In this document: positions 10,800-23,010 of the stretch, one piece after another
How positions within the stretch are numbered: position 1 is the first letter of the stretch
Layout of the letters: every line of letters starts with the position of its first letter
NCBI GenBank assembly: GCA_023213395.1
Contig: CM041465.1
Span: 193,571,741 to 193,635,740 of the forward strand
Length of the DNA: 64,000 bases
Reading direction: 5' to 3'
Source: Cycas panzhihuaensis
Taxonomy: Eukaryota; Cycadophyta
Notes under the pieces: generated by a model
The model's database searches: none
What the model saw: only the letters and a program-made list of their open reading frames with translations
What the model was told of the DNA's origin: nothing
Translations under genes and position numbers: made by a program

Positions 10800-11930
10800 A
10801 GGTATGTACAAGGTTTTCTCTTCATCCAAAATTGGAAGGGTTGTCTGAGGAATATGGGTTTTTCTTAGACACTTCTAAAGATAGGAGACATAAAAAACAT
10901 TATGAATATTTATGGTAGGGGGAAGGTCGAGAGCATATGCAACTTCACCAATACATTTAAGGACTTTATAGGGGCCATAATATTAAGGGATAAGTTTGTG
11001 GTTCTTCTGATGGAAAAGGGATTATTGCTTATAAGGTTGTTGATGAAGGAATATAAGATCATCAATATTGAAAGAGCGATCAAAGCAGTGGCAGTTTGCT
11101 AATTATTTCATTCGATTTTGAGCTATGGATAGGTTTCATTTAAGGGTGTGGAGAATTTGGTTCATATACTACAATTTTTGTTGTACTACTACTGTGAAAA
11201 GGTTGGTGGCCAAGGTGTGGTGGGACAGTAGGGGATACCCATAGAGGGCCAAAATGGGGATATTCCAATGGCTGAATAGTGTGAGGAGTTGTACCAATAC
11301 TCAGTTAGGGTAGCCATGATATCCATTTAGACTGGTAGTCAGATGCAAAGCAATGTAAGTAGGTCTCCAGAGTTTTGTTAGGGACCCTCAGATTAGCCAT
11401 CGGTCTGTGGATGGTATGCCAAACTCATGTTGAATGATGTTCTTAATACGCAGAATAGCTCTTGCCATAAGGAGCTAGTGAATTTAGGGTTGCGATCACA
11501 TACAATGGTGGATGGAAAATTGTGCAAATAAAATATTGTCTAGATGTAAATGCCAGTAATCCATGGAGCTTTATAGGTTATATGGATAGGTAAGAAGTGG
11601 GCATATTTTGTCAACCTATCTATGGTTACTAAAATGGAGTCAAATCTGGCAGATAGTGGTAGGCCCATTATAAAGTCCACAGTAATATCTTACCATTTAC
11701 CTTATGGGATGTGTAACAGTGGAAGGAGGCCTGGTTGGGGTTTTATATTCGCATTGTTATATTGGCATGTGTCACATTCTAAGACAAAGGTAAGGATGGT
11801 ACATTTCATTTCTAGCCAAAAGAAATTAAAACATATATGATGATATGTTTTATCAAAACTAGAATGACCACTAAGAGGGGGACGAATGATATTCTGATAA
11901 AATCTGCAGGATAAAAGCTGATTGGGGGTT
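10800..11930 (-). pseudogene. GypK integrase
   Basis: Core motifs are V-T-I-D-R-L-T-K-Y-A-H-F-L-P (first Asp, about 11585-11625), V-C-D-R-N-P-K-F (second Asp, about 11475-11500) and Y-H-P-Q-T-D-G (catalytic Glu region, about 11390-11420). Frames shift between blocks and about ten stops are present. Short open frames on the opposite strand here are shadows. Confidence 0.8.
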
Positions 11931-12099
11931 TACAAATATGTGATTTTGGTATAAGAGAAGATTATTATGGATGGACCAATCCTTATGAGTGTGGACCTTA
12001 TTAGACTAATGCATAAAATCAGGTTAGGTTTGGTTAGTCGTGGCTAAATCCTGTATCCATATCAGTTGTGGGGAAGAAATGGAATAAATGGTGGGGTCC

Positions 12100-12630
12100 T
12101 CTGTGTCACCAGTGTTATCATTAAGTGTAGGTGAAGGTAGCCTCAAGAGAGCATATACCACAATGCTATCTTTCTCCTTTTTATATGTGATTATAAAATA
12201 AAAAACTTGGAGGTGGTCAACCCATTTAGCATGTTCTTCTGAGAGGATTGGTTGATCTAGTAAGCAGTGAAGGCTATGATGATTAGCAAGGATAGTAAAT
12301 TTAGAACCAAGTAGATACTATTGCCACTTGTCAATAGTATGGAGGATGGTCCACATTTCTTTTTGATAGGTATACATTATACACTCATGATCTTTGAGTT
12401 TCTAGCTTTCGAAGGCAATGGGGTGGAAGTCCTACATTAAGACTGCACCCAATCTAAACCTGGAGGCATCATATTCTAATTGGAAAGGCCAAGAAAAGTT
12501 AGGAGAGGCCAAAACCAAGGTGGCTATCATGACCTCCTTTAGATGGAAGAAGGCCTCATTAGCTGAGGTGGACCATTGGAAGGAATCCTTTCAAAGTAAG
12601 TGGGTTAAGGGGGTGGTTATTGTGGCATAA
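12100..12630 (-). pseudogene. GypK RNase H
   Basis: Gypsy RNase H with F-Q-L-E-Y-D-A-S-R-F-R-L-G-A-V-L, then H-P-I-A-F-E-S, Y-Q-K-E-M-W-T-I-L, Y-L-L-G-S-K-F-T and a D-S-I-V-V-Y-A-L-L-R-L tail (usual NVVADALSR). Catalytic Asp of the first block is kept; the final Asp is Tyr. Three stops. Confidence 0.8.
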
Positions 12631-12639
12631 TTTTGAATG

Positions 12640-13370
12640 AACTAATGATAGAACCTGGTAAGTCTTAAGAAAGCCTATAATTAGGTCAAGGTTTTCGAGG
12701 TTGGCCAAGTAGTGATGATAGAGATTTTATTGGGATCCACCTGAACCCTTGCAAAGGATATAATATGACTAAGGTATTATAGTTTAGATTTCCCAAACTC
12801 ATATTTGGAGAATTTAGCATACAATTTATTTTCAGCTAGGATTTGAAGGAACTATTTCTAGATGCGGGATATGAGCAGGCATGTTTGAGCTATAGAGAAG
12901 AATATCGTCAAAGAAGACAATGATAAATTTTCATAGGTATGAGTAAACGATCTTATTAATGAGGGCCTAAAAGGTGGCCAGAGCATTACATAGTCCAAAG
13001 GGCATGACCTAGAACTCAAAGTATCCATGATGGGTTCGGAAAGTCATTTTATATCGATCCTCTAGCAAGATAGGAATTTGGTAATATCCTGACTGTAAAT
13101 CAAGTTTGGTGAAAATTGCAGCCCCATGGATTTCATCTAATATGTATTCAATTTATGGCATGGGAAACTTGATTTTTTAGGGTGATTTTATTGAGCACAT
13201 GATAGTCAATGCAAAGTGGGAAAGACCCATCCTTTTTATAAACTAAAATGATGGGTGTCGCATATGATACCCATGTCTGGTAATTCCCTTGTGATTTTTT
13301 TAATTTCATATTTTTGGAAATAGAAGTTCCTATATGGTTGAAGGCTAATTGGGTCATGCACTTTACAACT
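12640..13370 (-). pseudogene. GypK reverse transcriptase
   Basis: Contains L-V-Y-K-K-D-G-S-F-P-L-C-I-D-Y-H-V-L-N-K-I-T-type block (first RT Asp) in a 69-codon open frame, then remnants of YKTAFRT, VMPFGLTNA and the linker to RNase H (FYHxFIQNYA, TPLTYLLRKD). The YxDD loop is not cleanly readable because of stops and shifts near 12920-12960. Confidence 0.75.
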
Positions 13371-14099
13371 AAATAGTATGGTAAAAACCTCGATCAGGAG
13401 GGGGCTGGTAGGTAATAGAGCAAATACCGATTGGTATCAATCTAATACTTGTTGGATATGAGGGTGGATACCCGAAGGGACTTAGATATGGTTAAGATGA
13501 ATAATGTAACCTATGTTACCATTGAGTTGGAAGCACATTTAGGTGAGTGAGATTACTTTGTTTGGGGGGGCTTACATCCCATAAAGTTTATGAGAGTAGC
13601 CTATATGATCTTTGAACATAATGAAGAGGGGCATAGATGAGTTATTAGTGCTATAAGTTCTTAGAGTCTAGAGCCATTGTATGCTAAGAATTGCATCTGA
13701 CCTACTTATAGAGAAGGCATAAAAATTAGAGACAAGGGTATATGAGCTAATATAGACCATGAGGGTTTTTTTTGTTCTAGCACAATAGAGGGTGTGATGA
13801 CCAGGTAAGGAGCAAGTAAAGCCTATTTTAGGTTCTATGTAAAAATTCAACTATTGAGCAATGAAGATATCAATGAAATTTAGCGATGTGCCACCATCGA
13901 TCAAAATGGTAATTAGGATTTTCTTAAGTATTCCCTTGACTCAAAGTGGTTCAGGACATACAATGGAGGTAAGAGTTGATAAGGAAACTTCAGGCTCAGG
14001 GTTTAGGGCAACTCATCAGTAGGGTGGTCTTGGGATTCATCATCATATTTATGCTTAGTCTCAGGGTCATCTACCAAAGATAAGTCTGGGTCAATTATG

Positions 14100-15144
14100 A
14101 AGACCATCTTCCTGGCTTTGCAGATTCTACTGTGACCAGTGGTCCATTTTTCAAAACATTATATACATAGACTGACTTCATGATGATGGTGTGCCTCTAC
14201 TAGAATGATGTGTATAGACTTTAAAGATGGTTTCTCTGTGCACTGCTTGAGAGATGTAGCTGGGGAGTCCTCTGGTCATGGGTATGATCACTAGTAGTCA
14301 GTTGGACGTGGTCTTTAGGACTATGCTATATCAACTTATCGATATCATGAAATCCAAGTGGAGTCTCATCTGAATGGAGGAGGTCTTTCAGCGGTAAATT
14401 CTGCTTCTACTACTTTAGCCATATTAATTGCATCTTTTAGAGTATATAGGGAGGCTGTCTTCAGGCACATTTAGATGTGTTCTTTAAGCCCAAACACATA
14501 TGTATCTATCTCTATTTGTTTATCAAGTTGTTATCAACTCAATTACGTAAATATTAGAACTCAGCAGTGTAAACTTTAATAGAGGATACTTGCTTCAAAT
14601 GTGTTAGTTATGTGAAAAAAGATTGGCTCTAAGTATCTTCATACTACATGAAAAAGGAAGTAGAGAAATGTGCCCAAGACTGGCTAGAGGGGTACTCCTA
14701 CTTCCACCATCAAAACCAATGATATGCCTTCCCATCTAAGTGGATGGAAGCAAATGTAAGTTGTTCATTTACTGGCATTGGGTTGAGTGTAAAATATGAC
14801 TCTAGCTTACTAATCCAACTTCGTGCACTATCCCTATTAAGATCTAGATCAAATATGGATATGTTGATCTTATGATGAAATGGTTGTTGCTGACATGGAG
14901 GCGGAGGCACAATTTGTTGCTCTGTGGGGCTAACTAGAAGTGGAGAAGATAAGTTGTTCAACTTCTTAATTATATTTTGGATATCATCATGGGATGCTAG
15001 GTTTGATAGTTTTGAGTTAAATTCTTCTCGCATGGTAGCTACTTCATTTTAAACCTCCTCATGTATGTAGGTGAAATCCTCCTTGATATTAGTGATGTAG
15101 GTCTCTAATGTTAAGATTTTGTCACTATTTCTCTAAGGAGCCAT
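14100..15144 (-). pseudogene. GypK gag with zinc knuckle
   Basis: The start codon is probably the ATG at 15144 (M-A-P-stop-R-N-S-D-K). A 107-codon open piece at 14710-15033 has a short coiled-coil-like N-terminus, a Pro-rich linker and the entry to the retrotransposon gag fold (ARSWISKLESYF...AYHWF). Further on, at about 14110-14170, a chromovirus-type knuckle reads C-x2-C-F-E-K-W-T-T-G-H-S-R-I-C. One knuckle codon is a stop. Confidence 0.75.
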
Positions 15145-18100
15145 GGAGAAAGGGCGTAAAGAGGCAGGAATAAGTAGAAAAAAGGGGAATGAATGAAGTG
15201 GGACAGATCAAGAAAGAATAGGACGTAAGGAAAAGAGAGTTATTGAGGGAAAGAGAATGGGGCAAAATAGGGAGATTGTGAGGTGTTTATAGCCTATTAA
15301 AACCAAATGAATTTACATAAACAAGATATCAAGTTCTCTCAAACAAGTGTGAAAAGCTTATTCAAATAGGATATATAAAGTGTGGGGGGGTGGGGGTGGT
15401 GGGGCCCACCGACGACCCGGTATTAAAAAAACATGAAATTTTTTGGTATGTACCAACTTAGTGCAAATTGACTAGTATGATGTGTAGATGCACGTCTACG
15501 GGATAGCTACCTAACTGAGTAGGAATGGTAAGGGTGGTCGATGGCACAATTGAGAAGAGACCTACAAGTAGGGCAAATACCACGCAGGGCGCCTCGTGCG
15601 CCAGAGTGTGAGTTCAGGACCTGCAAATGGAATCTAGCTACCTAGACGTGGTTCCCCACTTCAAACAAGAAGAGAAGAGGCGTAGGGTTAGCCTGGGTTG
15701 ACCTAAGGGAAGGATCCTCCCACCCTTGGATGGCCAGAAGGGGAAGGAGAGAACCCTTCAAGGGTTTCCCTATAGCAAAGGGAAACGAGAAAAGGTAGGC
15801 AAGTGAATGGCCTACGAATGGGATCCTCTTGGTTACCCGGCTAAGTAGAAAACTGAGAGGGAGCACAAAGGAAATAACCAAAAGGAAAAGGTTATGATGT
15901 GTGTAAGTAAACTTAACCAAGCAAGGCGAGTGGACGAAGCAAGAGGGAAGTTTACAATGCCAAAAAGGGGGAAAAGATGAAAGGGAAGGCTTCCTAAGAC
16001 CTTTTCCTATAACAAATATAATGCGAGAAATAAAGTAAACAAAGTATAAACTAAGACAGAGGTTGGTTTCCTTTTCTCTTTCCGGTGAGCTAATTATTAT
16101 TATTTAAAAAAAACTCAAAAGGAAAATAAAAGTGATGAAGTGGAGTGAGAGTGTGTACCCAGAATGGAGGTGTGTCAAAATGGCAAGGTTCCCAAGAGGT
16201 ACCTGAAGTTACTCCATAAAGCACGGTGAACGTGAAAAGTCATGGTAGACCAGAATGTGGGGCTTCCTTACCTTCCCCAAAAGTGGTACTAAAGCACCAA
16301 GAAAGGAAAGAAATGGACAAAATGCTAGTAACAAGTGAAATACTAAAGTAAAACACAAATGGGAGCACTTACCTCCAAGAGAGGGAAAAGGAATGGATCC
16401 TTTGCATCCTCCATGTACCTGTAAGTAAATGAAAGTATCCCCCTTCCCAGAGAAAGGGTGTTAACATACAATATAAAATCCTAACAATATATGTATATAT
16501 GAGACAAGAATAAACTTAAATACATGCGCGTTAGTATTCAATATCTCGATGATAAACTGTAGAGGAAACTCAACCAAAATAAATGATGAGTAACCGATAA
16601 GCCTCGGAGTGGCCCACCTCCCACAAGGAATAACCCTACCCTCCCTCAAGGATCCACAAGGCAATGAGGGTACAGAAGTGTAAGAAGGCTAGAAATAGAG
16701 GCAACCAGGGTTAGAACATGCCCAAAAGGATCTACAACAAACCGGGGTGCTATGAGAAGCAAACCGGATTACCAGGGAAGAAGTTGGGTAAGGGACAAGT
16801 AGCTGGGGCTTATGTGAGTTGCTCGGATCAAGGTGCAAGCCTCCAAACCAGTGCTGCAACATGTGATAGCATTGATTGCAGTGGCTGAAAATAGCCTAAC
16901 AAACCCTTGTTTGATTGCCAAGACCAGCACGGGGTAAAAGGGAAGGTTTAGGGGGCAAAGAGCCTCTTGAGGAGCGTGGAAGGTGGTGTGGAATCCACCC
17001 AGCTCTTACCCTAACCCTATGTAACCCCTCTTTGCCACTATCTTGAGCAAGAAACATAGGAAAGGAGGCCCTAATAGCAAGGAAAGGACAACCCAAAGCA
17101 AGACAAAATAACCTCCAAAGAGCAAACCAAGAAGAACTAGGGATGACATGCAAAACAAGTCATAAATTAGACAAGAAAGTAACTTAAACCAATAAATACC
17201 TGAGGAAGAGAGAGGGGCTTTTGCCTCAGTCAAGAGCTACTGAAAGAAGGATGAGAAATCTGCCAAAGAGCTATGGAACAGTAGGTTTGAAACCCCTACT
17301 AATGAGTTTGAAGGAAACACCTGCACTTTGAGGATGCTTGATGGCTGCCTAAGCAAGGAAATGCTGAGATCTCTCCAAAGGGGCCCTCTCCAAGGCATGT
17401 GAAGGGCTGGGAAGATGTCCTAGCCATACCAAAGGAGAGTTGGGCATTGGAGGAGAGGTGCAAGTCCTGTAGCAGTAGTGGAGTAGTAGGGAATAACAGA
17501 GCACAGGGAATTTTTCCTGGAGAAGCATTCAAAAATTGAGTAAAAGATCCTAAAAGTGACTTAGGGAAGACTTAAATACCCAGCCTAAACCCTAAATGAG
17601 TGATTAAGGCACAGTTGGCAGTGAGTCAGTCACGAAACACATGGTAGTTTCACAATAAATGTGAAATTGCCATGGCAGATTTTTTAAAAATAAACTTGAA
17701 CAATGTCTCGCTATTAAATTTCATAAGATCCGCAAAAATTTACAGTGGTACCATGAATTTCATCAAGACGTGACTGTGGGCTAACTGCCCAGACACCACT
17801 GGGCTATGGGCCAATGACTAAGGAGGCTGATGGGGGGCTAAGACACCTACCTAAGGGCAGACAAGCCAACAAACAAGTCAAGAAGAGCAAAAATAGGACT
17901 CAAAAGATGTGACAAGTCAACCAAACAATGACAGGTCATCACACGGGCAAGGGTGACATGAGCCAAATGGATCTTGAGGTGAGTAGGGTAGAATGCGTGA
18001 AGTGGAATGGCCACCGGAGTGCCACACTCGCTGGGAATGCGCCCCCGCTATAATCGTCATAGGCTGAATAAGTGTAGATGACGATAAGATCATCTACAAG

Positions 18101-18554
18101 ATCACAACATACAAGCATACACTCATCTCAAAAGAAAGCTATGATAAGGTGAGAAGCATACCTGCACTTACCTGAGTCAACCACTCTATATCCATTCCCA
18201 GAAGTCGAGAAACACTGCCCCCTTGGTAGCAGAGCCTCGCCGGTCAGAAGTGTGGTGCGATGGTGAATGCTGGCAATACAACTGTCAGTAGCACATGTGT
18301 ATACAGGTACATAAATCAAGATCATAACAGTAGGAAAGGGTGCCAGCGAGTGTCATGGCAGAATGCATGGATATGAAGATAGGGGTGGAGACAATATAGG
18401 GGCTGCCTATGTGCCACCTGAAAACTGATTGGGAGAATAAGAAAGGCAAGGGGGCTACCCCCACCACAAAAGATGCAGAGAGATGTGCATAATCAAGTAG
18501 AAGAGTAAACAAAGTTAGTACTCACCATAGTTTAACCTCATTGGTGGCTAGGTT

Positions 18555-19082
18555 TCAGAGGGGCAAATGGATCGCAAGGTGAGGTGCGTGATGACCTGGG
18601 GCTTGGGGCGATGGCCCAAACAAGCCTCGTGGACTACCAACAAGAAGAGGAAGGCGACGCTTAAGGATGAGGTGAATGAGACTATCTGCCTCAGCATTGA
18701 GGGCCCGAGGGATATGCTGAATGTTAACAGACGAGAAACGTACCAGGAGGGATTTAGCAACAGAAGCAAGAGTTCTCAAGTGAGGGCATCACACCTGGTA
18801 AACCTGGGTGAGATGGGACACCACCACTTGAGAGTCGCAAAGCAAAACAATGGGCCCATTATGGAAATAGAGAGCATTAGTAAGGGCTTTAATAATAGCT
18901 ATATATTTAACTTTGTTGTTGGTAGCCTCTAGGAGAAAGACCCCAAAGCGCAGGAAATCGTGTCCAGAAGGGCTGTGAAGAATCCATGCAGCGGCAGAAG
19001 GTCCAGGGTTACCGCGGCTTCCGCCATCGATAAACATGTAAACGGACATGGGTGACACAAAGTCATGGTAGTAAATGAACAA
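18555..19082 (-). pseudogene. Stand-alone type I RNase H domain
   Basis: A near-complete RNase H fold in one minus-strand frame, crossed by a single TGA at about 18788-18793 that one C-to-T change of CGA (Arg) would explain. Motifs in order: F-I-D-G-G-S-R-G-N-P-G-P (first catalytic Asp), E-A-T-N-N-K-V-K-Y (Glu column is Lys), L-L-C-D-S-Q-V-V-V (Asp kept) and N-A-E-A-D-S-L-I (last Asp kept). Plant relatives are the extra RNase H of Tat-type gypsy elements, LINE C-terminal domains and small host RNases H. No RT or integrase lies beside it. A TATA box lies about 490 bases upstream. Inactive as read because of the E-to-K change and the stop. Confidence 0.8.
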
Positions 19083-19572
19083 TGATGGAATGAAAGTGAT
19101 ACTCGAAAGGCAAGTAAAAGGTGGTCATGAAGGGTAGGAGGACCTAGCATGAGGCTACCTAGGGGTGAGAGCAGGCGGTCTGACCACTACCTGAGAGCAG
19201 GCAGAGAAAAGACACCTTGGAGCACCAAAGGTCGCTTCAGGAAGTGAAACATGCCCCTAGACGAGGGAGAATTTCCTTTGGAGACCTCAAGAGTGAAAAA
19301 GGGCTGTGAAAATGAGTCCAAGATGGTGAAACGAGCCAAACGAGTATAAACTCAAGCATGCATGGGAGCAGCATGCAAAACGGGGCAGAAGGGTCCTAAG
19401 AAAAAGTGCAAAAATGGGGCACCATAAATGCACCTGCAAGAGAGTGCAAAAAGGGCATCAAAAGAGCACAACAGGTAATAGGGCCAGAAGGCAAAAGTAA
19501 TTGGGAAAACAGGACAGTCCCAACAGCTATCGCAAGGCCAAAAACGGAAGAAGTGCCCATCGGGCCCTGTGC

Positions 19573-19580
19573 TTATATAA
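19573..19580. promoter_or_regulatory. Palindromic TATA box TTATATAA
   Basis: TTATATAA reads the same on both strands. On the minus strand it precedes the RNase H frame; on the plus strand it precedes the PMD frame. Position and GC-rich surroundings fit a plant promoter, possibly two-way, but nothing more can be shown from sequence. Confidence 0.4.
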
Positions 19581-20084
19581 GGAAAATTATACGGAAAATG
19601 GATTCATTTTCACCAGCTCTCGTGAGAAACCAGAGCCATTTCCTTATGCAGTGGAGTGCCACCCAACTTTGGAGACATGTCGGGGATGATCTGACTGTTG
19701 GATCATAGCGCAGAAAGAGCTAATGGTATCGTCGAGACGAGATGATGACAGTGAGACTAGATCTAGTGAGTGGATCTCACGAAACCCAACCTATTTCAAA
19801 GTTTTAGTTTTATTGCTGTTTATAGATTTTTTTTTTAATGTGATTTTGTGCACCTTATGGGCGATTGAAGGCCTTTTAGAGTCCGAATTGGACCCAGAAA
19901 GAGGCAGGACCTGGGCATTAGGGAGCCCTAGTCCCAGTGGGCCCCACGTGGTCCACCAGAGGAAATGTTTTTGGTTTTTGGGGTAGAAATCCCTCCCTTT
20001 TGGGGGGGTGATGTTCATACCATAGCAAAGATCACGGTGTCATGATCATTGCTACGAGGCGCCCCAATCGGCATGGGGCCCAAG

Positions 20085-20112
20085 CTAAACTTAGTGGTAC
20101 CGCTAAGTTTAG
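20085..20112. repeat. 28-bp near-perfect palindrome
   Basis: CTAAACTTAG at 20085-20094 and its inverse CTAAGTTTAG at 20103-20112 flank TGGTACCG; only one base pair of the dyad is mismatched. It sits between the RNase H block and the PMD frame. Confidence 0.8.
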
Positions 20113-20251
20113 TGCGGTACGAAGGCAGAAATCCAGAAAAAAGAATATGAGGGGCCATAAGGCCCGAAATCTCAAGTAGAGAGAGCTGAGAGGGAGCTAG
20201 GAGTGTTGCTAACTGACAGGACTGACTTTGATTGGCTTTTGATATTAACAG

Positions 20252-20900
20252 GTTGTCATCACGGTGGATAACTACAAGAATGTAGGTATGGCGATGTTGA
20301 ACTTTATCAAGATGATGTCCCAGGGGGATAAGGATATCCTGTGGAGGTGTGGCCTATATAAGGCCTTGAAGACACCCCAGTTTGCGTCTGATCAAAGACT
20401 ATTGGTTGACATTATATCCCATTGGGATAGGAGGAGGCACATATTTCACTTGCCTCAGGTAGGGGATGTGACGGTCACACCGAGGGATATCCAGCAGATA
20501 CTGGGAATACCAGCGACTAGGAGGCCAGTGACACTAGGAGCACTGCCTAGCACTGAGACAACACATAGAGAGGTAGCTCTATTCTTCACAGGGGCTGACA
20601 GGTAGGAGCAGAGAGGAGTTCCTCTCCAGACTATGGTGATGTCGAGGATTCCTCAGGTGAGGAAGTTGATTATACTATGCGCTCTGTTCTAGATTTCCCA
20701 GAAACACAACTATAGGGAGATACCAGGTGGCTAGATGGATGCAGTGCACCGTTATGAGGCTGGCGAGAGGATGGACTAGGCCACCCTAATAGTGGCAAAC
20801 CTCATCGCACAGCTTGACGCCATCAGGACGACCGGCAAAGGAGGACTATCATACAACACATTGCTGCAATGCTGGGATAATGCCCAATGTTTAAATAATA
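20252..20900 (+). pseudogene. Plant mobile domain (PMD) protein fragment
   Basis: The plus frame has a 113-codon open stretch (20264-20605) reading I-L-W-R-C-G-L-Y-K-A-L, then L-L-V-D-I-I-S-H-W, H-I-F-H-L-P, V-T-V-T-P-R-D-I-Q-Q-I-L-G-I-P. This is the conserved PMD core (W-x2-GL..LL...W...FHLP.GE.T.T..DV..LLG.P). PMD occurs in host MAIN/MAIL silencing proteins and in plant gypsy and Mutator-like elements. A TTTTGATATTAACAG sequence ending at 20251 could be a splice acceptor, since the frame is closed immediately upstream. After 20605 the frame goes on with stops to about 20900. Whether it belongs to a transposon or a host gene copy is unknown. Confidence 0.75.
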
Positions 20901-20959
20901 TGTAGCCATCTTTGGGCCCCCAAAAGACACCTTGGGCCACCTATAGCCACCATGCAACC

Positions 20960-21760
20960 ACCTAGAGTTAACATGTAGCCACCAAAGCTGGCTAAGGTGA
21001 GTTATTTTAATAATTCATTTATTAATTTTTTTTTTTTTTTTAATTTCTAGTTTAATATCAGGTAGAGGCACTTACTACCTCCCTAAAACCTATATATTGA
21101 TGGGGAATGTCTCCCTAGTATTTTTGAACACTGCTTTCAAATTGGATAATGATTAACTTATTTAATATGGCCTTATAATCTTACCACTCTATTCTCAGCT
21201 CCAATGCTAGTTTATTACTTTTAATTTGAATATGGCTCTTGGTCTTCAAGAAGCCAAAAATGATACTAAAAAGTTGAAAAATAACTTGTAAGTTTATAAA
21301 ACCAAACAAATATTATCAATAATCAATTAGTATTAGATAATAAATGAGTATATTTAGTAAAAATAAAAAACCTTAGCTCAAAATATTTTAAAATTTGTTC
21401 AACTAAGACTGAATTAGAGGCTCGACTTTAGTGGTTTTAAGGACCTCCAAAATAGTATTGAAATGCAATGAAACCTATTTTGATGCGTAAAGCACCAAAA
21501 ACTCTTTCCAATTATTTGAACAGTTTAAAAAATGGAGCTATAGAACTCAAGTTATTAAAGAAATTATACAAGGGCCCCTTTTTAGAATAGAAATAGGAAT
21601 TGGGGGAGCTTAAACCCATTTAAGGACTAGCATAGGGTCATATGGGGACCCAATAAGACCCACTACTAAGGCCCAAGGGGGCTACGAAACTTAAAGATTA
21701 TTAAATTTAGTTTAATTAAACGAAAACTTTATAAAAAATAAAAATTATCAACCAAATATA
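20960..21760. other. AT-rich DNA without recognised gene
   Basis: Holds repeated ATGTAGCCACC-type motifs at 20900-20990 and a T16-17 run near 21030 followed by TTCTAG. Neither strand has a coding signal. Confidence 0.6.
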
Positions 21761-21769
21761 ATTGGTTGT

Positions 21770-22998
21770 TAACAATGCGATGAACAGGCAGATTTCGAAT
21801 GAAAAAAATGATTAAACACACTAAGTAAAATGATTGATCTAAGTAGCGATAGGGAGTACCACTGATTAAAGATGGAGCTAAATAAAAAAAGACAACGATA
21901 GATGGAGGGATGAAAACAAAGATATAGAGAAAGGATTTTCATCAAGAAAGATGATCTAAACATTGATCATTCACATAAATAGATCCACAGAGGGTGCCAC
22001 TAGATTTGGGATCTAAATCACTTCAAAAAAATATATTTTTATATATAAAAAATGAAGAAAATAGAGAACGATGGACAGTGGAAGAATGAGGATGCATGAT
22101 GAGCTCAATCAACTCACTCAAATGTTGGATCACCACAAAACTTACGGTGTGCCTAGATCTACTTACTATCAAGGTACCTCTCAAATTTTATCAGAAATAG
22201 ATCACCACAAGTAGATAATAGATCTATAGAAGTTATGGAGGCTGTGGAGGATATACAGAGTGTGTGTAGGTTGTACGGCTCACAAAAACCGCAAGATGGC
22301 TCTAACTAGCTTGTATTAATCCTACACCTAGATTCAAGTAAATATTTGATAAAAAATAAGAGAATGATGAATAAATAAACAAAAGGGACAATGGGTTTCA
22401 CTGCTCAAACTGGGTAGCATTACTTCCGAGAGGGAGATCTCCTCATAGAAGCAACCGATTTTAAATCTGTTGAATGTGTTACAAAGCTAATTTAATGGGG
22501 ATTCAAATGGATAGTCATATGTTTAAGTTCTAAGCACTATAGAGAGAGCACCAATCTATCAAACTTTAAGGAAGAATAGAAACCTTAAAAAAATTATTAG
22601 AAATGATTAAAAAGCTTGATAAAATCTTATGAAATCATAATATAATCCTTCCAAAAGTACCCTTAATTGAATGAGATAGCAATAGCTACAAACTCTACAC
22701 AGGTCTAAGAAAATATAGGTTACTTTAAGCATATAGATTAAAATAATCAAGTTTTTAGCAAAAATAGTATGAAAACTATCAATAAATCTTATAAAAAGTT
22801 GAATAAAAGCAATATACTACTTGTTGCAAGCTATGATACTAATGTTACCAAGATCAATATGCTCATGTAACCATGATTTATTACTTTGATGCTAGGTAAT
22901 AAATCCAAATGTAGCCAAAGTCTTGATTCTCTTTTACAAATGTTGCCAAGATCAACACAAAGGTTATCAAGATAATATTGGAGGTGCAAGAATATTAT
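21770..22998 (-). other. Probable leader of truncated Copia element CopF
   Basis: Directly inside the CopF primer-binding site, so by position this is its 5' untranslated leader. No gag was found further left. The left limit is not defined. Confidence 0.45.
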
Positions 22999-23010
22999 GC
23001 TCTAATACCA
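22999..23010 (-). other. CopF primer-binding site
   Basis: The minus strand reads TGGTATTAGAGC, one C-to-T change from the plant initiator tRNA-Met site, and abuts the LTR end. Confidence 0.7.

Larger units (their letters stand above)
10552..15300 (-). mobile_element. Ty3/gypsy chromovirus remnant GypK
   Basis: Minus-strand gypsy element with order gag, zinc knuckle, protease, RT, RNase H, integrase, chromodomain. A chromodomain after integrase defines the chromovirus branch and is thought to guide insertion to modified histones. Every domain is crossed by stops and frameshifts. The 3' end is displaced by CopA and resumes left of 2937; no 5' LTR pair is recognised near 15.3 kb. Family placement below chromovirus was not attempted. 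Confidence 0.88.
15381..20250. other. GC-richer block, origin unresolved
   Basis: Base composition rises sharply at a G-run (GTGGGGGGGTGGGGG) near 15380 and falls back after about 20250. Nothing in 15381-18540 could be assigned: the minus-strand open frames (for example 15642-15920 and 16896-17153) have no recognisable domain and are likely chance frames in GC-rich DNA. The only clear coding signal is the RNase H below. The block could be a long LTR or internal region of a Tat-type gypsy element, a captured gene with its promoter, or a separate transposon. No paired ends or target duplication were found. Confidence 0.5.

Noticed and set aside
16461-17532. Several minus-strand frames of 65-85 codons in the GC-rich block
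   Set aside because: Overlapping, no domains, expected by chance where stops are rarer.
18567-18932. 121-codon plus-strand frame
   Set aside because: Exact antisense of the RNase H domain; no domain of its own.
15381-20250. Helitron or terminal-inverted-repeat element covering the GC-rich block
   Set aside because: No TC...CTRR ends with hairpin, no paired inverted ends and no target duplication found by eye.
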